Source: Hungatella sp. UBA5982 (GTDB taxonomy: Bacteria > Bacillota > Clostridia > Lachnospirales > Lachnospiraceae). From it: DNA of 5,188 nt. The stretch is taken from positions 4,300 to 9,487 of the forward strand of contig DJBG01000199.1 of NCBI GenBank assembly GCA_002429965.1, in the 5' to 3' direction. Shown here piece after piece: positions 1 through 5,188 of the stretch (positions within the stretch are counted from its first letter, which is position 1; each line of letters begins with the position of its first letter). Below the pieces are notes generated by a model that did no database searches, was not told the origin of the DNA, and saw only the letters and a list, made by a program, of their open reading frames with translations. Position numbers and translations under genes: made by a program.

Positions 1-194
1 CCATAGAGGAGGATATAGCGGCCCTGGAGGGAAAGATCGAAGCCCTGGACAGTCAGATGGGAGAAGCTGCCCGCGATTACAGCAGACTGAATGCGCTGAT
101 GGAGGAAAAGACAGAACAGGAAAGGCTGCTGGAAGAGAAAATGGAGCGTTGGATGTATCTAAACGACCTGGCAGAACAGATTGAGAACCAATAG
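1..194 (+). CDS. ABC-F family ATP-binding protein, C-terminal fragment (5' end outside window)
   Basis: The open frame enters at the window edge (first complete codon at base 3) and stops at TAG 192-194, leaving 63 visible residues. They are rich in Glu, Lys, Leu and Gln in a heptad-like pattern and end in ERWMYLNDLAEQIENQ. This resembles the C-terminal coiled-coil domain that follows the second ATPase domain in ABC-F proteins of the Uup/YdiF type. ABC-F proteins are soluble ATPases that act on the ribosome or on nucleic acid, not in membrane transport. The Walker and signature motifs lie upstream of the window, so the assignment rests on the tail alone. The subfamily, and whether it has any role in antibiotic resistance, cannot be judged. 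The next gene starts 66 bases downstream with no terminator-like hairpin between them, so read-through is possible. Confidence 0.72.
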   Translation, partial: IEEDIAALEGKIEALDSQMGEAARDYSRLNALMEEKTEQERLLEEKMERWMYLNDLAEQIENQ

Positions 195-260
195 GAAGCA
201 CGGTAAAAGTCAGCAGGAACTATTCCGGGATCGGACCAAGAGACGGAGGAGATAAGCGGT

Positions 261-2096
261 ATGGGACAGTACAAGATTGCAAAGCATGAGATGGGAACCG
301 ATTCTATGGGGCTTTCAAAGGTATCCGGTGGAATACGCCTGTGTGTGGCTGCGGAAGGAGAGGAATGCAGGGTCCTTATCTTTAAGTCCGGAGAAGAAAC
401 GCCGGTCCACACCCTTTCCTTTCCTGCAGAGTCTAGAAAAGGTGATGTATGGAGCATGACCATTCTTGGAGAGGATTTTGAAAATCTGGAATACTGCTTT
501 GAAATCGATGGAAAACTGTTTTCTGATCCTTATGGAAAGCGTTTTACCGGACGGGAGGTATGGGGGGATCTTGAACACGCTTCAAGCCTTTTAAGAACTC
601 CCATTGAGTTTGCTGATTTTGACTGGGAAGAGGACAAGCTTCCTCAGGTTCCATATGAGGACAGTATCATATACCGGCTCCATAACCGGGGGTTTACAAA
701 GCATGCCTCCTCCAAAGTAAAGAATAAAGGGACCTTTGATGCCATACGGGAGAAAATCCCTTACTTGAAAGAATTGGGCATTACTGCGGTGGAGCTGATG
801 CCGGTAAATGAATTTTCTGAGGTCATCATGCAGGAACGTGGGTACGGAGACCCTTTTGGTGTGGATAAACCTGTTGGAAAATTGAATTATTGGGGATATA
901 CGTCAGGCTATTACTTTGCTCCAAAGGCTTCCTACGCCTCTGAAAAGGATCCGGCTCTGGAGCTTAAAAGTCTTATAAAGGTTCTTCATAAGGAAGGTCT
1001 GGAATTGATCGGGGAGCTTGTCTTTACCGGAAAGGAACCGCCTTCTCTTGTACTTGATGCGGTCCGGTTCTGGGCGGATGAATTCCATGTGGACGGAATC
1101 CATCTGGTGGGAACCCTGCCCCTGGACCTTCTTGGCCGGGATCCCTTTTTAAGCCGGATCAAGCTGTTTGCGGTTTCCTGGGATCCGGCATTTGAAGGAA
1201 AGATTAAGCACTTAAGTGAGTATAATGACGGTTTTCTGGTGGATATGCGCCGGGTATTAAAGGGAGACGAGGAACAGATGAAAAACCTTGCTTCCCGCAC
1301 CAGGCGAAATCCGGCAGGGTACGGTGTCATCAATTATATGGCCAATACCAATGGATTTCCCATGATGGATATGGTGTCTTACGATACCAAACACAATGAG
1401 GAAAACGGGGAGAAAAACCTTGACGGCAGTCCCTATAATTATTCCTGGAACTGCGGAGTCGAAGGACCCACAAAGCGGAAAAAGGTGATGGAACTTCGAA
1501 AAAAGCAGCTTCGCAATGCATTTCTTCTTTTGCTTTTGAGCCAGGGAACGCCCCTTATTATGGCTGGAGATGAATTCGGCAATTCCCAGTCAGGCAATAA
1601 TAATGCATATTGCCAGGATAATGAGGTGTCATGGCTGAACTGGAATCTGGTTAAGACCAATCAGGATATCCTGGAGTTTGTAAAGGCAGTGATCGCCTTT
1701 CGAAAGGCTCATCCAGTGTTCCATATGCCGAAGGAGCCAAGGATCATGGATTATCTGGCATGCGGATTTCCGGATGTTTCCTATCATGGAGTAAAGGCAT
1801 GGTGCCCGGAATTTGATAATTTCCGGCGCCAGCTTGGGATCTTTTACTGTGGGGAATATGGAAGAAAACCGGATGGTACGGTCGATAACAACTTTTATGT
1901 GGCTTATAACATGCACTGGGAGCCTCATGAATTTGATCTCCCCAATTTACCTAAGAAGGAACAGTGGCATGTGGTCTTTCATACGGATAAAGGGGAAGGA
2001 AACGGCATGTATCCGGAAGGAAAAGAGCCTGCGGCAGAAGGGAAACGATTTCTGGTTCCGCCTAGGTCCATTGTGGTGTTTATGGGAAAGAAATGA
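261..2096 (+). CDS. GlgX/isoamylase-like GH13 protein, probably catalytically inactive
   Basis: This is a 611-residue protein. The ATG at 261 is chosen because GGAGGAG (245-251) precedes it by 9 bases. Layout: an N-terminal CBM48-like beta domain (about residues 10-115), a GH13 barrel starting near EDSIIYRLHNRGFT (133-146), NYWGY at 209-213, the well-kept GlgX-type stretch SQGTPLIMAGDEFG (427-440) followed by NNNAYCQDN, and a C-terminal beta-sandwich containing HWEPHEF. Family members normally hydrolyse alpha-1,6 branches in glycogen or starch in the cytoplasm. Here the active-site motifs are lost. Region I DVVxNH reads E252-L-V-F-T-G257. Region II GFRFD reads G-I-H281-L-V283, so the nucleophile Asp is Val. 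Region III AEPWD reads A-V305-S-W-D, so the acid/base Glu is Val. Region IV AHDGF reads N-T363-N364-G-F, so the Asp is Asn. The frame is unbroken, so this is not a decaying pseudogene. It may be a glycan-binding or regulatory relative of debranching enzyme. Fold assignment is firm; the function is unknown. Confidence 0.88.
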   Translation: MGQYKIAKHEMGTDSMGLSKVSGGIRLCVAAEGEECRVLIFKSGEETPVHTLSFPAESRKGDVWSMTILGEDFENLEYCFEIDGKLFSDPYGKRFTGREVWGDLEHASSLLRTPIEFADFDWEEDKLPQVPYEDSIIYRLHNRGFTKHASSKVKNKGTFDAIREKIPYLKELGITAVELMPVNEFSEVIMQERGYGDPFGVDKPVGKLNYWGYTSGYYFAPKASYASEKDPALELKSLIKVLHKEGLELIGELVFTGKEPPSLVLDAVRFWADEFHVDGIHLVGTLPLDLLGRDPFLSRIKLFAVSWDPAFEGKIKHLSEYNDGFLVDMRRVLKGDEEQMKNLASRTRRNPAGYGVINYMANTNGFPMMDMVSYDTKHNEENGEKNLDGSPYNYSWNCGVEGPTKRKKVMELRKKQLRNAFLLLLLSQGTPLIMAGDEFGNSQSGNNNAYCQDNEVSWLNWNLVKTNQDILEFVKAVIAFRKAHPVFHMPKEPRIMDYLACGFPDVSYHGVKAWCPEFDNFRRQLGIFYCGEYGRKPDGTVDNNFYVAYNMHWEPHEFDLPNLPKKEQWHVVFHTDKGEGNGMYPEGKEPAAEGKRFLVPPRSIVVFMGKK

Positions 2097-2137
2097 GCCG
2101 TGGTATTTGAAAAGTTTATTTACGGTTATGATGTTCT

Positions 2138-2170
2138 TGAGGGCGATCCATCGATCGCCCTCATTTTTTT
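2138..2170 (+). terminator. Intrinsic (Rho-independent) terminator after the GH13 gene
   Basis: An 11-bp perfect stem (2138-2148 paired with 2153-2163, core GAGGGCGATC/GATCGCCCTC) closes a CATC loop and is followed directly by seven T residues (2164-2170). It lies 41 bases after the GH13 stop codon. No A-run sits on the other side of the stem, so it should act only for + strand transcription. It separates the GH13 block from the downstream PTS operon. Confidence 0.93.
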
Positions 2171-2225
2171 GTGTTTTATATGAGCACATTTTTGTTGGTT
2201 TTTAAAAGACAAATTTAGGTATCAA

Positions 2226-2255
2226 TTAATATAGAAAATAATGCTTAATTATAAT
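2226..2255 (+). promoter_or_regulatory. Candidate sigma-A promoter of the PTS regulator operon
   Basis: A consensus -10 box TATAAT lies at 2250-2255. Eighteen bases upstream is TTAATA (2226-2231), matching four of six positions of TTGACA. Transcription would start near 2262 and give a leader of about 38 bases before the ATG at 2300. The -35 is weak, which would suit an activator-dependent or autoregulated promoter. In DNA this AT-rich a TATAAT can occur by chance, so the call is tentative. It lies in the 203-base gap between genes (2097-2299), which otherwise holds only the terminator, the palindrome and the ribosome binding site. Confidence 0.42.
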
Positions 2256-2261
2256 AATTAA
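2245..2261. repeat. Perfect 17-bp palindrome overlapping the -10 box (possible operator)
   Basis: TTAATTAT (2245-2252), a single central A (2253), and ATAATTAA (2254-2261) form a perfect inverted repeat with 8-bp arms. The candidate -10 hexamer 2250-2255 lies inside it. A dimeric repressor bound here would block the promoter. The repeat is entirely A/T, so chance occurrence is a real alternative, and no second copy is seen elsewhere in the window. Confidence 0.4.
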
Positions 2262-2287
2262 AGAAAGTCAGTGATATATTGCATAAA

Positions 2288-2297
2288 AGAGGTGGGG
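2288..2297 (+). promoter_or_regulatory. Ribosome binding site that fixes the regulator start at ATG 2300
   Basis: AGAGGTGGGG lies directly before ATG 2300, with AGAGG separated from it by 7 bases. The frame also opens with an in-frame TTG at 2279, but this site would then lie inside the coding region, and the sequence before TTG 2279 (AGTCAGTGATATA) has no comparable site. The ATG is therefore preferred. Confidence 0.75.
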
Positions 2298-2299
2298 CA

Positions 2300-4372
2300 A
2301 TGCAAGTTATTGAAAAGCGCGCGTTCAATTTATTGCAGTATTTGCTGAGTGACAGAAATTTTTCTGTTAACAAAGCCATGGATTTATTAGGATGTTCCAA
2401 AAGGCAGATTGAATATGATGTGAGTAAGATCAATGAGCTGCTGAAAGATAACGGGATTGAATTAATCAGATTATCAAGAGGAAGATTTCTGATCAATAAA
2501 GAAACGATCAGCAAAGTAATGAGGCTAAACCTGCCCCATCAGAAAATCATTGTCAATGGGGAAAATAAAATCTGGATTATCTGCATTCAGATTTTTTGTA
2601 CAAGGGAACCTTTGGGTCTGAATCATTTTATAATCAACCTGCAATCAAGCAAGAATACAATCTTAAGTGATTTAAGGAAAATTTCAACGATAGGCCGGCT
2701 GTATAAGGTGGAATTAAAATACTCCAGAAAATTGGGTTATTACTTTGAAGGTGAGCCTATTAAAATCCGTTCACTGGTATTGCTTGCAATTATTAACTTA
2801 AAGGACAATTTTCTATGTAAAAAATTAATTTCACTGGCAGTTTCGGATAATTCCTTTGAAGTTATATATGAAGAGACAAAAGACAAGATCGAGTCGTTTA
2901 TTAAGGAATTCAGCCTGCCGATTATGAAGGAATATTTAATCCAGGTGATTTATTTTATTAGTTTACTGACCTATCACTGTCAGTCCATTACATACTCCCC
3001 CCCTCTGATCCATGAACCTATGTGGAACCACCTCCCTCTTTATGCAGCTGTAACCACCTTTTATGAGTCACGGATGTTTCATTTGCCAAAAGAAGAGATT
3101 GACTATTTATTTGTACTTTTATTAAGCATGACTTTGGGCGATAAAATGTATTTCCAGCTTTACGATCAGGAGACCATGTTTTTACAGGAGATGTCCCAAA
3201 GCCTGATCAACCGTTTTGAAGTTATTACCGGAACAGTGGTGAAGAAGAAAGCGGGCATATCAGAAAATATGCTGGTGCATTTACGTTTGGCCTATTTCCG
3301 GCTGAAATATGGGATACCGGTAGTGAATCCGGCATTGATGCAGGTAAAAAAAGAGTTCGGAGAGGTATTTGACATATGCAGATTAGTGCTGGAGCCCTTT
3401 GGGGACTATTTGGACTGCTTTATACCAGATGATGAGATTGCCTATATTGCCTTACATTTTATGACGGTAATGGATTTGCCGGATCAGGATAAGATCAGGA
3501 AAAGAGCGGTTATCGTATGCCAGAACGGACTTGCCAGTTCTGTTATGATGAAAAACCAATTAATTAAAATTTTTCCTGAAATACATTTTGCGGATACTTA
3601 TAATGCACAAGAATTCAAAGGAATTCCGCCGGAAACTTATGATATGGTTTTTTCCACAACAGAGGGGATTGATGTGCCTCCGGAGAAGTATTTGTTCATA
3701 TCCTCCCCCATATTAACGGTAGAAGAAAAGTTTATAATCAGTGAAGCGGTATATTCTTCGGTATTTGGAATCAAGTCAGAAGCCAATTTAACAGTTCATT
3801 CAATTTTGGAAATCGTAGAGAAATACGCAGTGATTCACGATTGGAAGGGATTAAGCGGCGACTTAAAAAACCTCTTGCAGAAGCAATATAAAAAAGAAAG
3901 CATCGGGAAAGGAGGATTACCTGTGATAAAAGATCTTCTTACGAAGGAAACCATACAATTTGCTTCCAGTGCAAACAGTTGGGAGGAAGCAATCTGTCTG
4001 GGAGCTAAGCCTTTATTGGAGAATGGTTCCATAACAGAAGATTATATCAATGCAATGATAGACAATGTAAAGGGGTTTGGTCCTTATATCGTTATATGTC
4101 CCTATGTGGCAATTCCCCATGCACAGAATAATACAGGGGTCCATATGCTTGGAATGAGTTTTTTAAAGCTGGATGAAGAAGTCTGCGTGCTGGATAATCC
4201 CCAAAAGCCGGTCAAGGTATTCATTACCCTGGCGGCCATTGATAATCACACTCATTTAAGAGCGCTTGCCCAACTATCTAATATTTTAACGAATGAAGAA
4301 ACCAGGGAACAATTAGTAGCTTGCAGCTCAGCGGAGGATGTCATCAAATTGCTTGATATGGAAGAAGAATAA
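2300..4372 (+). CDS. MtlR/LicR-type PRD transcriptional activator with EIIB-like and EIIA domains
   Basis: A 690-residue protein from ATG 2300, close in length to B. subtilis MtlR (about 694). Domains in order: N-terminal helix-turn-helix (about 6-52), second Mga-like HTH (about 91-150), PRD1 (about 185-290), PRD2 (about 300-395), EIIB(Gat)-like domain (about 400-490) and PTS EIIA type 2 domain (about 542-690). Candidate phosphorylation sites: His226 in PRD1, His327 (VHLRLAYFR) and His386 (IALHF) in PRD2, Cys407 (VCQNGLASS) and His607 (AIPHAQ). In this family HPr and EII phosphorylation of these residues tunes DNA binding, linking transcription to sugar uptake and carbon status. PRD1 looks worn: the Arg seven residues after its first His is Ser, and the second His is Leu. 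The EIIA domain resembles UlaC (GPYIVICPYVAIPHA against GPYFVIAPGLAMPHG in E. coli, from memory). The EIIB gene follows 20 bases later, so it presumably controls this PTS. The BglG-type antiterminator label sometimes given to such proteins fits less well than DNA-binding activator. Confidence 0.9.
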   Translation: MQVIEKRAFNLLQYLLSDRNFSVNKAMDLLGCSKRQIEYDVSKINELLKDNGIELIRLSRGRFLINKETISKVMRLNLPHQKIIVNGENKIWIICIQIFCTREPLGLNHFIINLQSSKNTILSDLRKISTIGRLYKVELKYSRKLGYYFEGEPIKIRSLVLLAIINLKDNFLCKKLISLAVSDNSFEVIYEETKDKIESFIKEFSLPIMKEYLIQVIYFISLLTYHCQSITYSPPLIHEPMWNHLPLYAAVTTFYESRMFHLPKEEIDYLFVLLLSMTLGDKMYFQLYDQETMFLQEMSQSLINRFEVITGTVVKKKAGISENMLVHLRLAYFRLKYGIPVVNPALMQVKKEFGEVFDICRLVLEPFGDYLDCFIPDDEIAYIALHFMTVMDLPDQDKIRKRAVIVCQNGLASSVMMKNQLIKIFPEIHFADTYNAQEFKGIPPETYDMVFSTTEGIDVPPEKYLFISSPILTVEEKFIISEAVYSSVFGIKSEANLTVHSILEIVEKYAVIHDWKGLSGDLKNLLQKQYKKESIGKGGLPVIKDLLTKETIQFASSANSWEEAICLGAKPLLENGSITEDYINAMIDNVKGFGPYIVICPYVAIPHAQNNTGVHMLGMSFLKLDEEVCVLDNPQKPVKVFITLAAIDNHTHLRALAQLSNILTNEETREQLVACSSAEDVIKLLDMEEE
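3908..3915 (+). promoter_or_regulatory. Internal Shine-Dalgarno sequence inside the regulator gene
   Basis: AAAGGAGG lies seven bases before an in-frame GTG at 3923. It is as strong as the sites that open the real genes of the window. It sits exactly in the linker (GKGGLP) between the EIIB-like and EIIA domains, where an independent EIIA gene would have its start. It could be a working internal start, or a relic of a fusion between a regulator and an EIIA gene. Confidence 0.5.
3923..4372 (+). other. Possible nested CDS: free EIIA (UlaC-like) from an internal GTG start
   Basis: Starting at GTG 3923 (codon 542 of the regulator), the same frame would give a separate 149-residue protein that begins (M)IKDLLTKETIQF and contains the whole EIIA domain, with its active His at position 66. 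The length and opening match stand-alone ascorbate-type EIIA proteins such as UlaC (about 154 residues). This would provide the phosphate donor for the EIIB encoded immediately downstream. It is an inference from the internal ribosome binding site and the domain boundary. A separate EIIA gene beyond the window, or phosphotransfer from the fused domain, are alternatives. Confidence 0.35.
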
Positions 4373-4392
4373 AAAGGCGAGGAGGAAATCAT

Positions 4393-4674
4393 ATGAAGAT
4401 ATTGGCGGTTTGCGGTTCAGGGCTTGGAAGCAGTTTTATGATGGAGATGAATATAAAGAATGTGCTAAAGGAGATTGGTGCAGCAGGTATTGAGGTGGAT
4501 CACAGTGATTTAGGGGGAGCGACGCCGGGAGCAGCAGATGTCTTTATTGCGGGAAGAGATATCGCAATGGCAATGACTCATCTGAAAGGAGTCGTGGAAC
4601 TGGATAACCTGCTGGATAAAAAAGAACTAAAGGAAAAATTGGAAGAGGCCTTAAAGAAACTGAATGTAATCTGA
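4393..4674 (+). CDS. ulaB: PTS EIIB component, ascorbate (Ula/Sga) family
   Basis: A 93-residue cytoplasmic protein that would accept phosphate from EIIA and pass it to the sugar entering through EIIC. The N-terminus MKILAVCGSGLGSSFMM carries the phosphocysteine Cys7 in the CGSGLGSS loop typical of the ascorbate/galactitol-type EIIB fold. The length is normal and the protein ends in an amphipathic Lys/Glu/Leu helix. The start is supported by AGGAGG (4380-4385) seven bases before the ATG. It lies 20 bases after the regulator stop and 23 bases before the EIIC gene, so the three are almost certainly one transcript. The substrate is not proven: many Firmicute Ula-like systems carry unknown pentitols or sugar acids, so the gene symbol marks the family, not demonstrated ascorbate transport. 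Confidence 0.88.
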   Translation: MKILAVCGSGLGSSFMMEMNIKNVLKEIGAAGIEVDHSDLGGATPGAADVFIAGRDIAMAMTHLKGVVELDNLLDKKELKEKLEEALKKLNVI

Positions 4675-4697
4675 TTGTGCAAAGAGAGGAGAAGACA

Positions 4698-5188
4698 ATG
4701 GCTGCATTAAAAATAATACAGGAAATTCTTTCAACCCCGGCAGTATTAGTGGCATTAATTGCATTTATCGGTTTATTGCTGCAAAAGAAACCTGCAGCAG
4801 ATACTATCAGAGGTACGATAAAGTCATTTCTTGGTTTTATTGTGTTATCGGCAGGAGCAGATGTGATCGTTGCATCTTTGGCTCCTTTAGGAGGAATGTT
4901 TCAGGAGGCATTTCATACGGCAGGAGTTGTGCCAAATAACGAGGCCATTATTGCGGTAGCATTAAAAGAGTATGGCCAGGTTACTGCACTGATCATGTTT
5001 TTCGGTATGTTCGCAAATATTATAATTGCCCGTATTACCAGGTTTAAATATGTTTTTCTCACTGGACATCATACTCTTTACATGGCTTGTATGATTGGTG
5101 TTATCTTAATTACCATCGGCATGTCTACGGCTATGACAGTCGTGGTGGGGGCGGTCGCACTTGGAATTGTTATGGTGTTATTCCCTGC
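4698..5188 (+). CDS. ulaA: PTS EIIC component, ascorbate (UlaA/SgaT) family, N-terminal part (3' end outside window)
   Basis: This frame opens at ATG 4698, preceded by AGAGGAG (4685-4691) at 6 bases, and stays open to the window edge, giving 163 residues. It is a polytopic membrane permease with hydrophobic segments at roughly residues 14-28, 43-61, 94-112, 125-143 and 145-162. The stretch LTGHHTLYMACMIGVIL (about 122-138) corresponds to LTGH-x-AGLIAV in E. coli UlaA (from memory) and is typical of the SgaT/UlaA family. The RGTIKSFLGFIVLSAGAD motif after the first segment also matches. UlaA proteins import the sugar while EIIB phosphorylates it; family members run to about 450 residues, so roughly two thirds lies outside the window. 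The HHTLYMA form marks a Gram-positive subgroup whose substrate I cannot assign. Confidence 0.88.
   Translation, partial: MAALKIIQEILSTPAVLVALIAFIGLLLQKKPAADTIRGTIKSFLGFIVLSAGADVIVASLAPLGGMFQEAFHTAGVVPNNEAIIAVALKEYGQVTALIMFFGMFANIIIARITRFKYVFLTGHHTLYMACMIGVILITIGMSTAMTVVVGAVALGIVMVLFP

Noticed and set aside
225..237. Short TCCG/CGGA hairpin in the gap before the GH13 gene
   Set aside because: Only a 4-bp stem and no T-run, so it cannot be supported as a terminator or riboswitch.
77..463. 128-residue minus-strand frame and the other minus-strand frames opposite the GH13 and regulator genes
   Set aside because: All lie opposite confident + strand genes, have low-complexity or composition-driven sequence, and lack start signals or family resemblance.
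1813..2205. 130-residue + strand frame overlapping the end of the GH13 gene and crossing the terminator
   Set aside because: It is a shadow frame: no ribosome binding site, no recognisable domain, and it would run through the intrinsic terminator hairpin.
2192..2220. Alternative promoter with TTGTTG/TTGGTT as -35
   Set aside because: No acceptable -10 lies 16-18 bases downstream (TTAGGT or GGTATC only), whereas 2250-2255 is a perfect TATAAT.
2279..2299. TTG 2279 as the start of the regulator (697 residues)
   Set aside because: It has no ribosome binding site before it, while ATG 2300 has AGAGGTGGGG at the right distance. The extra seven residues would overlap that site.
2311..2328. TTGAA...TTCAA inverted repeat around AGCGCGCG near the regulator start, resembling a CcpA cre site
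   Set aside because: The half-sites are three bases too far apart and the central CG does not fall where the cre consensus TGNAANCGNTNNCA needs it. It lies inside the coding region and is probably chance.
1..5188. CRISPR arrays, tRNA/rRNA genes, insertion sequences, attachment sites
   Set aside because: No direct repeat series, cloverleaf, transposase frame or flanking repeat was seen on reading both strands.

Overview
All genes in this window lie on the + strand. Gene style (strong GGAGG-type ribosome binding sites, ABC-F tail wording, GlgX-like and PTS families, moderate GC with AT-rich patches) points to a Firmicute of the Clostridia, most likely Lachnospiraceae or a Lachnoclostridium/Lacrimispora-like relative. 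That placement is an inference from protein style, not from a marker gene.

Layout: (1) 1-194 is the C-terminal coiled-coil tail of an ABC-F ATPase whose start lies outside the window. (2) 261-2096 is a complete 611-residue GlgX/isoamylase-like glycoside hydrolase family 13 protein. Its fold-defining motifs are intact, but every catalytic residue I can align has been replaced, so it looks like an intact pseudoenzyme. (3) 2138-2170 is a strong intrinsic terminator that closes this block. (4) 2171-2299 is an AT-rich intergenic region with a probable promoter whose -10 box lies inside a perfect 17-bp palindrome. (5) 2300-4372 encodes a 690-residue MtlR/LicR-type activator with HTH, two PRDs, an EIIB-like domain and an EIIA domain. 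(6) 4393-4674 and 4698-5188 (cut by the window end) encode the EIIB and EIIC of an ascorbate-family (Ula/Sga) phosphotransferase system.

Regions 5 and 6 form a tightly packed PTS operon with gaps of 20 and 23 bases. The regulator presumably senses PTS phosphorylation and drives transport by the EIIB/EIIC pair it is encoded with. No separate EIIA gene is visible. The EIIA domain of the regulator is, however, preceded in frame by a near-perfect Shine-Dalgarno sequence and a GTG codon, which could release a free 149-residue EIIA from the same gene. The two observations most worth following are the catalytically emptied GH13 protein and this possible gene-within-a-gene EIIA.
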